Assembly: GCF_000004075.3 (NCBI RefSeq)
Contig: NC_026659.2
Span: 6,200,001-6,264,000, forward strand
DNA length: 64,000 nucleotides
Reading direction: 5' to 3'
Origin: Cucumis sativus
Taxonomy: Eukaryota > Streptophyta > Magnoliopsida > Cucurbitales > Cucurbitaceae
A program made the translations under genes and the position numbers. Shown one piece after another: positions 23,490-36,679 of this stretch (its first letter is position 1; each line of letters begins with the position of its first letter). The notes under the pieces were generated by a model. The model saw only the letters and a program-made list of their open reading frames with translations. It did not search any database and had not been told where the DNA came from.

Positions 23490-26400
23490 TAGGGGCGAGA
23501 AGAACATATGGGGAGAAAAAATCAGAATAGTATCACAAGAAGACAAGTGGGTATTGAGAAAACGATTGGATAATAGAAAAGAGTGGGAAGACTGAGTCTA
23601 AATGTTAGGAGCAGGGCCTGCCTTAGGTGAAATTTGTGAAGAGAGGAAGGTGAAATACGTCTATGGCACGTTTGAATGATTGAATTATATACGTACCAAA
23701 GATTAATATATACTGCCTTTCAAAAGAAAAAAGCATGCTTTCAGGTGGGGTTCAGCCCATTTCTAAATGTTGCCTTTTCAAAAGGTTTGTAATGATAATG
23801 GAATTACTTTTAAATGACTAATTACATAGGACCCATTTTAGAAATAATAATTAAATATACCTGAATACTTTCTAAAAATTATAAATATGTTAATATTTTA
23901 AATTTAAGAGTTTTTATAAAAATAACAAAAAAAATTAATACATATCAACCATTTTCTAAATTTATAAAAGTAGCAAATTTAAAAATGATGATCATCTGGT
24001 AGTCTTATAATTATCATATGATATCATTAGTTTTGTCATATTCATAATATGCAGAAAAATTAGTGTCATCAGCTGTTTTTTTCTAAATATTTTTATCATT
24101 TGATACAATTTTTCTTAAATTTAATTACTATATTTTGTAATATTTACAATTTTAAAACTTTGTTATATTTGATATATTTTTTACTATCTCTTTTCTTAAT
24201 AAGAAAACTACATTTTTAGGTTTTTTTTGTTTTAAATGTGCATTTGTTTAATGAGTCTTGAATGCATATGTATTTTAGTTTCTAGACAGATATAGATAAA
24301 TATAAAAACAAAAAATCGTCAAATATAGATAAACTTCAAAATTATTACAATTTTAAATTATTAAAAATCGTGTTTGGAACAAATTTAGATTCGGTTCGAA
24401 ATATCATTTTTTTCATTTTACTCTAAGTTTGTTCGATTTTAATCTCTATATTAAAATTTTGAATTTTTGAATTGCTTTGTTTGATAAATCTTTACTCTTT
24501 CAAAATTAATTTTTATCAAAATTTGTTAAATGCTAATAATAAATTTTAAAATTTAGAGTCAAAGTGTAAATGATAGAAAAAATATCAACGATATAACTAA
24601 ATTTAGGATATAAAAATAGATATACTAAAATAGAACAAATTCCGAATACAAAGTTAAAAATATTTACTTGAACACTCAAAATACGAGTTAGAATCACTTT
24701 CAAACACATACGATGGAGCTAAAATTGTATCAATTTATTTATGAAACTTTTTATCGAACTTAATTTACTAATTTTGATTATACAAACATAATCTTTATCA
24801 CTTACAAATAAACTCGACATTAATTAGGTCTACAATCTATATAGATAAAAAATTCCATTAAATCTTAATAGCATTTTTCACGACGAAGACTGAATTAATA
24901 CAAATTATAAAGTAGCATAAATAAATTGGTACTTTTTATAGTGTATGAACTAAATTATTACAAATATGAAGATATAACGATTAAATTGTTTAAAAAAAAA
25001 TTAAAAAAACCAAAATCATTAGCAATGTAACAAAGTTTTTTGAAACAAAAGTGGTGTTTTCATAAATAATTAGTAGCAAACTTATTAGCAGAGATATAGA
25101 TATTTAACATCTAATGCTACCAATTTATGTCAATCAAATACTATGCTACTTTTATTTATTTATTTGAAATAATTAAGTTGGGTTTATTTTCACAAATATA
25201 CAATTTACTTCCGATCTTGTTCTATTTTGGTCGAACTTTAAAAAAAAAAAGAACACTTACTTCGATTTTTTGCATTAAGATTCTCTTAAATTTTTAACGG
25301 AATGATGATTTGGCTTCAATATTTGAATGACTAACGTATAGATATCCATCACTTTAACTAAATTGATAAATAACCAATCAATCTTACTAATTTATTCTAT
25401 GAATCTTTTACACAAATAAACAAACAAAATCAACACATTTGAATCAAATAAACCCAAAAACTAATTTTGTTATTTGTTTTCTCCAAAATCAACTCTCTCA
25501 CGTTCCCTCCTCGTCTCCCGACCTTTATTTCTATTTTCAAATTGAAATATTGAAGCAAATCATAGAACATCGGCTATAATGAAAAAAATAAAATTGACAT
25601 ATAGGTGTAACATCACATCAAACTAAAATAAACTTTTAAAAAATAAAATAAAAACCACCCATATAGAAAGCAACCTTTATGGTAATGCAAATAGAATCCA
25701 TTTAATTAATACAATGAATTTATAGAAAAATGGTAAAGAAATATATATAAAATGTTGAATGGATATAATTTTGAAAAAAAAAAGAAAGTTTATTTTTAAT
25801 AACGATTAGATAGACGATAATACAATTAATTAATAAATGTTAGAAAGTTGTTTCAATTAAAACCGTGAACTAATGATTATTACTTGATTGAAATTTGAAA
25901 CGTTCGATAATTGCATGAATTTATATTCTCTATTATATTTTAATTTGAATAAACATTGTATAATAGTTGTAATGTTTATAAGCAAATTTGAATGATGTAA
26001 ACTCTCAATAAAACATAACATGTGAGAAGTTTACAAAAATGAGAATATATAGAGTGTTTGGAGAGTTGAAGAAGATGATCATCAACAATGCTTTAAAATA
26101 GCTAAACCTTAGTATATTGGGCAGTAAATGCATATTTTTTCTCTTTTATAGTCTACCCATTGTACAAATTAAAGTAAATACAAACAAATTTAAGTCCATA
26201 CAGTATAGGCATTTATTTAAAAATGAAAAAAAAATTTGGGAATTATTTTACCCATAAACAATTGGATATTTCCAAGAAGTTTCTTGTTTTGAATTACTAT
26301 TACATAAGAGTGGTGGTATTAGTAAATCCAAGTGGGATACGACCACAACTTCAAAATATAATCATCTATAAAATAAATGTATTTTTAGTTCTTAATTCAA

Positions 26401-28683
26401 AATTAGGTAAATCTTACTATTTTATATAAATAATTTATAAAATAGTTATTACTTTCTTTGTATTTAAAAACTTTAGAAAGAAAAAAGTTAAATTGCTTCA
26501 ATTTTAAGTTATTATTATTCTTATCTCTCTCTTTTTTCTTTTTTTAATAAATGCTTCAAAATTAAGTTAACATGGTTATGGTATGCATCAAGTATATATT
26601 TTCAATCTAACAAAAATAAAAAAGAGTAGAACTATTGTTATTTAATAATTATAGGGGTGGGAGTTCAAATCCGACTTTAAAATGAAAAAAATAGAATACG
26701 TCGATCTATCACCAATTTAAAGTTTGTTTTGACCCAAAAAAGAATTATACGCTACATTTTCGTTTTCTAGTTTTTTTAATAAGGACATTCCAAAGATTTT
26801 TTTTTTAAAAACAAATGCTCAAATCCTCTGTATATTTTATACGGGTTTGCGGTAGTGCTAAAACTATCGCGAGTGTGTCTATTGTCATTAATACATAAAA
26901 AATATCAATTAATAGTGATTGAATTCCTTTTATGGTTCTACATGAGAAACCTGTACAAATATAACCTACATATCCAATTGAACTATGTGCTAGAGTTCTT
27001 TTGACTTTTGTCTAGGTTATGACGGTCAGTGCTCATAAGATCATAGAAGCAATGCACGAGTAGGCGCTTTATCAAATTGAGATGGTTGGTGTGGAAGCAA
27101 GGTACATAGCAGGGTGTTCGCCCTCTCCCTATGGTCGAGCATATTCTAACTCTTATCCTTATTAGTCGAATTTTGATTTCTCCGATATCCAAGTTGAAAT
27201 TCATAAAACCAGAGTAGAAGAATTCATAAACATCCTAACCACTTGTGACACAAGTTGATCCTACTGCGTGCACCTATGATGGGCCCACTACTAACCAAAG
27301 TGGCGATTTATTTGTTCGTCAAAGTCTTAGATTAGTGACTAAATCCCTTATCCTTCTCGCCAAAGATCTTACCAATTTTGAAGGAACCTATTTTTCATTT
27401 CCATTCTAGAGTTTTTATGTGTTTACATCTCTCTTCTCGACTAGACAAAAAAGATATAAGTTATATTCAGGCATCTAAACTATAGTATCACCACATTGCT
27501 ACTCTTTCCAAAATGAAAACAAAGAAGAAAATGTGTTGCTTCTTGATGAGAGTAGTGGTGTTCATCGCAACAACGTATTGTTGTTGAGGGGCTTCTGGAT
27601 CTCCAGAACCATCAAATTTAGTAATATCAAGCAATAAGAAATTTAGAGATGGAGACCGACTTCGAGAGACCATTTTGGTCCACTCTAGGGTTAGACACAT
27701 TAACCTCTAGTTTTCAAAAAGAACATGAGACTTGAATCAAGGTTGAGGTAGATGCTACTTCAAGAGAGGGTAAACTTGGTTCACTATAGACCACGAAGAG
27801 CTAAATTAGGATCATTACATATGGAGAAAAGGGCTTCTACGAGTTTTAGCTCATCGCTTGATTCAAAGTCATATTCTATAGCTAATTTGTCACACTACTT
27901 GAATTTGCATGATGTATAATGAGAAGCCCAAATAAAATTTATTGTTATACAATACTTTCAAATAGAAATTTTAAAAATCATATTAAAGAGCCTAATTTAT
28001 GATTTTTTTTTAAAAAAATTCTATTTATTTTTTTCAATTTATATGGTATAATTTAAATTAACTTAATGTTGAAATATGTGTACTTATTTTCATAGTTTTG
28101 TACATGTTCAAACTGAAGAATTTATAGAAGGTAAATCCATGTCTATTTTTTTTAAAAAATAGATAAGATATTTATTTGAGAAGTAGATGTTAAATAAAAT
28201 AAAAGAATATATAGATAAAACATGAAAATAGAAAATGATTAAAATGTTTAAATTCCCATTAGAAGAAAAGAAAAGAGGAATGAAAATTGATTTAAAGAGA
28301 TTGGCAACAAAAACCTTAAATTAATTGGTAAAAGTCCAATGTTATCCAGAAGATAAAATAGCCGACTTTTTGGTTGAGGGGATCATTTCCTCGGCGGAGC
28401 TTTGACTTTGGTCAAAATCGGCTTTTTTCTTTTATATATATAATTGATTCAAATTGAGCACAATTTTGAAATTCTCCAAACAATTGAAGTTGTAAATTAT
28501 TATTTTTTGAATTCAATATTATCATATTTAACATTTCTAATTTGTTATATTGGTATGAGTATTGTAGCCATCCCATTCTTACTCAATTCTCAATTCCCAA
28601 TCCAATATTTGATATTCTAAATTTATCTACACCTTTCAATATTGACTTGGAGGAATTATTCTCTTATTTCCTTCTAAGTTTTA

Positions 28684-28727
<44 letters not shown>

Positions 28728-29990
28728 TTTCTACTTTCTTAAGAAATTGTATAATTTGTTTTATGTTGTAAACATAAATACAACTAAAACACGGAAAACG
28801 GAAAATATAATATTGGAATAAATAAAAGGGGAATTATCATGAATGGTAAAAAATGAAAACTATTTACAGAATATAGTAGAAAAAAACTCAAATGTGTGAT
28901 AGAGAATTTGATGGTTTTGCAATAGTTTGTAAATGGTTTCAATTTGTTTGTTATATTTGAAAATTTCGCTAAATAAAATATAATATATAAATTATATAAA
29001 TAATAAAATCAAGAATTTAAGAAATAGGAAATAGGAATTTTTCAAATTTCTCCGCTAACTCCATTTTCTTAGGAAATTTCACCAATGTGTATGTCATTTG
29101 CAAAAGCCACCTATGGCACATCGATTGGTAAGACAACCAAAGCGTAGGAATTAGTGCATATTGGATGCGGTTATGCGGTTTAGTTTTAAACTTTGCAATT
29201 GATCTTTGTCGCTTAACTTATTCTCATGATAAACTCTTAAACTATCAATCGAAACTTCAAAATGCAACGGAGTCAGCTTTAAATGCCAAGTGCGATAAAT
29301 AACATAACCAAAACGTACGCTTTATTAATAAAAGGTGTTTGATATGAGCATACAATTACAACACTTTGATCAAATGTAATTGATATTTATTAAAACTCTT
29401 TAACGCCTAGTGGTTTTCTCAAACTCGTCGCAAGCTCTTCAACCTTCTTCTCTACTTGGCCTAAACGTCTATTCCTGGAAGATGAGATTTTTAAAACGTA
29501 AGTCGAAAAGAATTAGTAAAATTTTATGAAATTCTTTTTGCAATGCTCTTTGATAAATCTTTTTTGCCAAATCCAACACAAATCAATTTATTAATAAACA
29601 CTTCATTTCACAAAGCATATGAAAACGTATGTAATCATTTTTACAATAGAATTAGATCAACTCGCGAATCACATTAATATTCATTTCGCATAAACACCTA
29701 TTAGTTAATTATTCTTTTTGCCAAAGATCCCGAGTTGTTCTCTACGCTTGGTCTCATTACCTCATGCTTAGATTACTGTATCAACAACATTCGAGAATAT
29801 ACAAATTCATCCTTGTTGTTCATGTCACTAAGCTTTATATGCTCCTTTCAAGGCATAATCCAACTTCTCATAACCATGTAGCCCTATACATCTCATGGTG
29901 GTTTTGACTCTTTATGTGCACATAAAAGTTAGCATCATTTAAAAGAAACAACTAATGGTTTGAAAATCATTTTATAGTATTGAAATCAAA
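23490..29990. other. Long AT-rich intergenic region
   Basis: The proximal 200 bases hold the likely promoter of the pseudokinase gene. The rest has long A/T runs and no credible gene. At 27488-27700 (minus) a 70-codon frame contains LLDITKFDGSGDPE, faintly like the start of a gypsy gag, and flanking DNA at 26950-27480 is less AT-rich. This may be old retroelement debris, but I cannot show it. The block at 29100-29960 is also of more balanced composition and may be an old LTR. I found no domains in it. Confidence 0.5.
28688..28723. repeat. (AT)n microsatellite
   Basis: Perfect alternating AT for about 36 bases. Confidence 0.9.
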
Positions 29991-29994
29991 ATAA

Positions 29995-31650
29995 CATGTT
30001 TCACTGGTCATAGAAATATAGCAGTTTCTCTACATGTGAATAGATAACTTGTTTGAGATATAGTTTTGTGTAGATAAGATAAATATCCATAATATGCAAA
30101 ACCAACTAAATCAAAATTTGATTTATTTGAATAAAACAAACTCATACCAATTGTTCCTCGAAAATAAGGAAGTATATATTTCATTTCATTCCAGCGTCTT
30201 TTTACTGAAGAAAAATTGTATCTAGCTAATAACTTTACTGAAAATGCAATATCTGGTTTTATATTATTACCAAGATACATAAATGCATCAATTGTACTAA
30301 GATATAGTACTTCTGGACCAAGAAGTTTATTATCATTTCGATGTTGAAATATATATTTTTCACATTTAGTGTTTGAGTTTGCATTTGAATGTTCAATCGA
30401 TGTGTTTCATCCATATAAAATCTTTTCAATTTTTTTCTTGTATAAGTTGCCTAATAAACAAATATCCCATCTATTAAATGCTCGATTTGCAAACTAAGAC
30501 AAAATTTTGTTTTTTAAGAACTTTCATCTCAATTTTTTTCTTAAGATATTTTATTATCTTTGAAAGCTCGTTAAGAGTTCCAATTATATTTAAATCATCA
30601 ACATATACAGTTATAATAGCAGATCATGACTGTGATTTTTATAAAAACGTATGAACATGTTAGATTATTTTGATATGCTTCTTTCAACAAATATCCACTT
30701 AAGCGATTATACCACATTCGTTCTAATTGTTTTAATTTATATAGTGATCTTTATAACTTTATTGAATATAGTTTCCACGAACTTGATTTATATGTTTTAG
30801 ATATCTTAAATCTTTCTCAGATTTTCATAAGAAATATCATTATCAAGAGATCCATCTAAATATTGTGATTACATCCATGAGATGCATATCCAAATTTTCA
30901 TAAATAGTTAGGTTAATTAAAAATCTTAATGGGATTGCATCCACCATTGGAGAATATGTTCACTCATAATCAATACCAAATCTTTGTGAAAAACCTTGTA
31001 CAACTAGTCTTTCTTTATATATTGTGATTTCATTATATTCATTTCTTTTTCTCACAAATACTCATTCATATCCCACATAATATTTGCCATCTTCCGATAA
31101 GGGTGAGCATGGTAGATCGAAAAATTGAGCCGACCGATCAAATCAAAGTCGGCCAGTTGAAAAACGAGGAGTCGATCGAGGTCGGTTTTAGAATGTTTCA
31201 AATAAAAAATTTCCAAAAAATAATTGTAAGTGTTAAACTAAATCGACCCTCACTCATCGATGTCAAAGTCGGTTTGAACATTTACTAAATCGACTATGGT
31301 CGTTCGGTGGCGGTTTTGTAAAAAAAAAGACTCCAACCAATCGATGATCACCCCTACCTTTTGATGTTTGAACTACTGGTCTATAAACTTGACGTTTTGG
31401 AAGTGAGTTTAATTCTACCTCAATTGCTTCTTTCCACAAAAACTAATATTCTATCTGTCTACATTCTTCAACAAATTTTGGTTCAAGATCATCATTTTCA
31501 TATATTGTATCAAGAGCACCAAAATTATATGCAAAAGTGTTGTCAAACAACTATCTTAGTTCGATTTCATCTTTTTTTCAACTATATTTTTTTCTTGTTA
31601 TATTTTATAAATACTTTTATTTCTTTGTGCTACCCGTAACAATTTCTCAT
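29995..31650 (-). mobile_element. Decayed Ty1/copia pol fragment (second family), with nested insertion
   Basis: On the minus strand: an integrase-to-RT linker and RT start (about 31560-31366; WKEAIEVELNSL is readable), an interruption at 31099-31357, then RT continuing with [21 protein letters not shown] and LDMHLMDV (about 31090-30850), and a post-RT/RNase H part (30280-30008) with NNIKPDIAFSVKLLARY and SQTSYLFTC. Frameshifts and stops occur throughout. No LTRs or gag are recognisable. Its wording differs from the copia fragments at 7.9-9.6 kb and 57-60 kb, so it is a different lineage. Confidence 0.8.
31099..31357. mobile_element. hAT-like non-autonomous insertion inside the copia fragment
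   Basis: A 259-bp segment interrupts the copia reading frame between the RT linker and the VFVRKRN motif. The flanks CTTCCGAT (31091-31098) and CTTTTGAT (31358-31365) look like an 8-bp target duplication with two differences, the size used by hAT elements. The ends AAGGGTGAGCATGG and (complement) TAGGGGTGATCAT are imperfect inverted repeats of the hAT type. The body is rich in 'gtcggtt/aaccgac' words and has no transposase. A 61-codon frame inside it is not a gene. A diverged relative lies at about 62765-63000 in the opposite orientation. Confidence 0.65.
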
Positions 31651-31659
31651 TTATAAAGC

Positions 31660-34600
31660 TTAAACTGAGCAGTTGAAACAAAAATTGAGTCCCCCATTCG
31701 ACAAGAATTTGAATTTTAGTTTGCTTTTAGTCTTATGTATTGAAGAGGAAAAGCATGCGCTAGAGTACAAGACTCGTTGTTCTAAAAAATTCCACATGAA
31801 CGATAAGCACAAAGACAACCTAAAATGGATTCCTTCACTCTCATTACTTTTTATAAAAGGTAAAGAAAAATATATGAAAAACCTGTGAACCAACCTCATA
31901 TAAATACATTGTTATGACTAAATTTGAAGAGAGTTCATCCTCACTTAAACAAACATCACACTGAATATACACTTTTTAAATTATTTTGATAGGTCATTGT
32001 CTTCTATAATTGCATCTGTCAAGAACACGTGAACGTGAAGTCTATTATATATCCAAAATTTGCAACCAATAGGACCGGAAAAGAAGAAGACTCCATTAAT
32101 TAAAGGGTGGGTGATGGTAGGCGAGGCGTTGTGCTTTTCGAAAACAAAAATCTACACACATTCTTTTAATCCCTATCGTTGAAATCCCTCCAAGTGGAAA
32201 AGAAAAGTAATTCATAACACAAAACACACCATTTTTAATTTAGTGGAAAACACGAAATATGTTAGGTCACATTTATTCGTTCTTACCTTACCAAATTTTA
32301 GATTTTATTAATAATGATGGTAACAAAACCAACAAACATAAGATTTGGAGATAAATAGTGTGGTAATTAATTAAATATGATTTAGGTAAAGTATATTGAT
32401 ATAGTTATGAATGATTAAAAATTTGGTTGAAATGGAGAGGTTGAGGCATCATTTTCAAAATTGATTGATATAATAATAAACCTCTTCTAATGTCAAAGAC
32501 AGAAAATGACCCTTCTATTTACTAGTTCAGCTTGTGAAACCAATGAGATGTATATACATATATATTTTGTAATTTTGTTGACAAAAGAGAACAAAAAATG
32601 TTATTCTAATTTAATCTAATTGATGAGTTTGGGAAAACATATAAATATTAGATTTAAAGTGATAGTTACTAGTTAGTGTTAGTGTATTATTATATATACT
32701 AAGATGGATGGTTTGGTTCTAAGTCTTATTTTTAATTATCTTAATTATCATATTTAAAAAAATTAACTAGAGAATTATTTTTTGATTTAATTTATGTAAA
32801 CCCTAAGTATAAACACACTTAATTTTTCTATCCTTCATTAAATAAAATAATAATACTCTAACTTCCCATCTACCTAAATTATTTAAAGTTTTAGTTTTCA
32901 TAACTTCTCTTTCTCCCTTTCTCCCTCACCAAATTTCTCTCACTCATTAACTTCGTCTCTCTCCTTCTACCTATATATCTAAACTCATCATCTCTCAAAC
33001 TCTTCATTTTTTTTTTCTTCACTCGAAGTAAACTATTTTATAATTTTCTTTTTTAATATCATAATATAGAAAATGAATGGTTGAACCTTTCATTTACACA
33101 AAAGTATTATTTATAAAAGGAAAAATACTTTCATGTTTTTCGAGTGCACTTATTTTTTTAAAAAATATTTTAATTCATTTTTTGTGTGTATATAAAAATA
33201 GAAAGCATGGGATTAGGTACACTCCTCATCATCATTATTAAAATAAAAGGGGAAAGAAACACTAAGGATTTATATAACATTTTTTTAGTTTACTTTTTGA
33301 TATGTTCCATTCATCATTTTGCACTTCATTATTATATAACAGTTGATTGAATATTTGATATATTTTATTTTATGTTAGGCTGATCCTTTCAATTATTTAT
33401 TTCAAGGCTTGATCAAAAAGTTTAAAATAATTTAACAAGCTCAAAAATAAATACTAATATTTGAAACTACACCTTGTATCTCAAATCTTTAACTTGTAAC
33501 TAAACTTATAAGCTATTGTATGTGTTAGTAATCAAAAGTACGTTGTAGGTGGTTTAAATTTTGGAATAGTTGCAAATTTAACAATTAAGTTCAAAATAAG
33601 TTTCTCAATGGACTTAAGAAAAACACTTACGGAAGAATTATAAGTTAAAAGAAGTATGTAGTTTGAACCAAAAGAAATCAAACTCCAAGATAGCCTAACT
33701 TGTATTTTACAATTGAAGAGGATTAAGGAATGGATATAATTTTTTGAATCTTATGAAAAGAGTTAATGTAGCAATCAATAGCTTTGAGATAGTTCTTCCC
33801 AAGTCCTTGGGCTCAAAGTATTGAGTGAAGCCCAAAATGTATAATGGGTTGAAAAGCCCAATTTTACTAATGTAGCTCTTTAGGAATCGTTTGGTGCTCT
33901 CACCGATACTCTTTCCAATACCTTTATCTTAAGAATATCAATTATTCTAATTTTATTGTTTTTTTTTCATTACTATATTGAAAAATGTCAATTAGTAATA
34001 AGAAAAATTAAGATGGAAATGTTGACTTATTTATGAAAAAAAAAATTTTAATGTCGTAAAATTTACTAAAATATTTACAAAATATTTTGATTGGATGTGT
34101 TGTGTTTTGATTGGATGCACGTGGGTATTTAATAAGAAGATAAGCAAGTATAAATAAAAATAAAAATAATTTAAGTTTGTTTGTCAAAAATAAAAAGTAA
34201 TGTATAATGAAGTATCAAAATCTAATCATTCTCTATAAGACTAATCAATAATATCTGTCCAATCTTGTAAATTAATCAATAAATTCTAAATAATAGATCA
34301 CCATCTTCCATTACCAAAATATAAGAATGATTTTATATTAGCCTGATTAGTATTCGGTCTTCTTTTGTTGTGTCGATGAAAAATATACGTGTTTGATAAT
34401 TATTATTTTTAAAAAAAATTTAAGAAACGATTCTACAAATTGATCAAAAATAGAAAAATAATGTTAATGGTTTCTCTCTTATAGTTTACCACTTAGTTTT
34501 TTTAAAAAAAAATTATTTGATTCTTCTTAAAAATTTTAATTCGCTCGTTTGAGAGATACCTATATTTATTCTTGACCTAAAAGTGTTGGACTCAATTCCT

Positions 34601-35925
34601 AATTTTGATGATTTTTTTTTAAAATTTTATTTTAATACATATTTCTTAACTTGTTTTGTTTTTTCTTCATTTCTTAATATTTTAAAATATTTTTAATTAA
34701 TTTTTCATTTCTATAAGTTTAATATTGAATTTATTACAGTGTAATAGTAATTAGCAGTGATTTAAGTTTGATTTGAAAAGAAAATACAGATTTGTTTATG
34801 TATAGTTTGATAAAAAAAGGTTTAATCAGTTATTAGTCAAACATGCTCCCTTATATTTTCCTTTTCTAATTGCCTCAAAATAAATCCTCATTAATGTAAT
34901 GTAATTGAAACCTTTTATTTATCTATTCATTTATTTATTAACAATTTTTAATCATCTTTGCTTGCCTCCCCAAATCCCACACACTTTAACGTTGAGATCA
35001 TCTTACATAGTCCATTGGGTTCAAAGTTTATAACCATCAATTAATTGGACGATAAATCCATATTCTTTCTATGATCATCACAATCATTTAGTTTTCAACT
35101 CCGTTTTCAGAATTATTCTACAGGATTATTTTTTTTCTTTTGAAAAAAAACCCTTACATTAATGGTATTTAATTGAGTGAAAGCCATAGTTTTAGAGGCT
35201 GAATTGATTAAAATTTGATATACACAGATTGTAGTTGCTATCTAGGTTTTAGCAATCCAAAATTTGACCAACTAAACAAATACTTTTACTTTCTTTTCTG
35301 CTTTTGGGAATTTGTGCAAATGAGAAAAATAGGGCTTAAAAAAGAAGAAGAAAAAAATTATACAAGAATACTGTAGGATTATACACAATATTTACTTTAG
35401 GCTTCCATCATAATGAAAAGAAAATTTTGGTATTGAGTAGAAAATAGAGAACATTTTGGACTACTATTTAATATTTGTTGTACCCTAAACTAAACTAAAT
35501 TATTATAGTATTTGAAATATTTTAAAAGTTAAAGTTTGGGAATCTATATTTGTTTTGAACTCATTTAGGAAAATATAAAAACACAACAAACTGATATAAC
35601 ATTTAGTATTATAAAGTTTAATTTCGGTATTAATTCTTAAAACCTTTTTATAGGATGGGAAGATTTTATGGAATCAAATTTATAATTTAATTTATTTTCC
35701 TTCCCTTTTGAAGTGAACTGAAAAGAAAAATAAAGCATATTATCCAGATTCAGAGAGGATGATTCAACCAAATAAACAAAAGAAGAAAACCCTAAGATTT
35801 TGATTCCAAATTCTACAATTTTACAATTACATTCAAAATCTAATCTAAAAACTAAACTGTGTTACAAACAATTTGAATGCAAATGGTTAATCTCATAGTT
35901 TTATTTATATAACCCATTCAGTTAA
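31660..35925. other. AT-rich intergenic region
   Basis: No gene, RNA or intact element seen. CT-rich stretches at about 32905-32960 look like a plant 5' leader, but no credible coding sequence follows. The last 150 bases (35770-35931) are the likely 3' UTR of the glutaredoxin-like gene. Confidence 0.5.
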
Positions 35926-35931
35926 TAAGGA

Positions 35932-36675
35932 TTAAGAACCTGCAATTCGTAGCTTCATTGGTGAACACGAAGGACATCGAATCAATCCATTGATGTTGCA
36001 AGAGTTACAGCTTCTGAATCCTATTTTCTCAATGTAGATCTTATGGCTTCCATCGCATTCTTCACAAACCACGAATCTGATTCCACCGCATACCTCGCAG
36101 CACCACGCCGCCGCAGGTCCCGTCGCTACATCCGGTAGCCTTTCGATTAGTCTCTTCAACTCACCATTTTCGTTCATTAATTTTATTTCCTCTACTCCGC
36201 CTATGTATCGACCGCCAATGAACACTCTAGGTAAACTCAGACTCTTCCGTCCGATCGCATCGTGTAGCTCGTCTACGAATCTGGAGTCCATTGAGAGATC
36301 GCGTTCGTCGATTGGAACGCGGAGGGTTCTGAGGATGGATCGGACGACTCGACAGTCCTCGAAGGTGCGACGGACGACGCGGAGAGAGGTGTGGTAGAGG
36401 ATGATACGGTGATCGGAGTCGCGGCGTGAGGAAGAGGTGGAAGAGACGGCGAGGCGGTGAGACCAAGAGCGGAGGACGGAGGTGGAGAGACGGACGCGGT
36501 GGAAAATGGAAGGTTTCTTGGGAGTGTTGGGAGGGGAATCGGATCCGGAATCGGAAGAGGAGTCTTCACGGCAGAGGTCTTGAATGTCTTTGAAGGAGGA
36601 ACAAGAGAAGTGACGATGACGAGGTTGGGAGGGAGATTGGACTCTGGCCGGAGATCTCAGCCATTGAGACAACAT
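35932..36675 (-). CDS. Glutaredoxin-like protein with C-terminal four-CxxC zinc-type domain
   Basis: 247 aa, single exon, no target peptide apparent. Residues 1-88 are a Ser/Pro/Arg-rich leader. Residues 90-185 are a glutaredoxin fold: IILYHTSLRVVRRTFEDC at the first strand and helix, DERDLSMD, LPRVFIGGRYIGG with the cis-Pro and the glutathione-loop Gly pair. The redox motif CPYC/CxxS is replaced by TSLR at 96-99, so classical thiol-disulfide reduction is unlikely. Residues 192-237 have four CxxC pairs (193/196, 204/207, 223/226, 234/237), a DnaJ-like zinc-binding arrangement. This is the plant At3g57070/At2g41330/At5g39865-type family, whose biochemical role is unsettled. The ATG at 36675 is the first in frame, and the leader contains MLSQWLRSPAR as in relatives. 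Coding DNA is clearly GC-richer than the flanks. Confidence 0.9.
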   Translation of the reverse strand: MLSQWLRSPARVQSPSQPRHRHFSCSSFKDIQDLCREDSSSDSGSDSPPNTPKKPSIFHRVRLSTSVLRSWSHRLAVSSTSSSRRDSDHRIILYHTSLRVVRRTFEDCRVVRSILRTLRVPIDERDLSMDSRFVDELHDAIGRKSLSLPRVFIGGRYIGGVEEIKLMNENGELKRLIERLPDVATGPAAAWCCEVCGGIRFVVCEECDGSHKIYIEKIGFRSCNSCNINGLIRCPSCSPMKLRIAGS

Positions 36676-36679
36676 GAGA

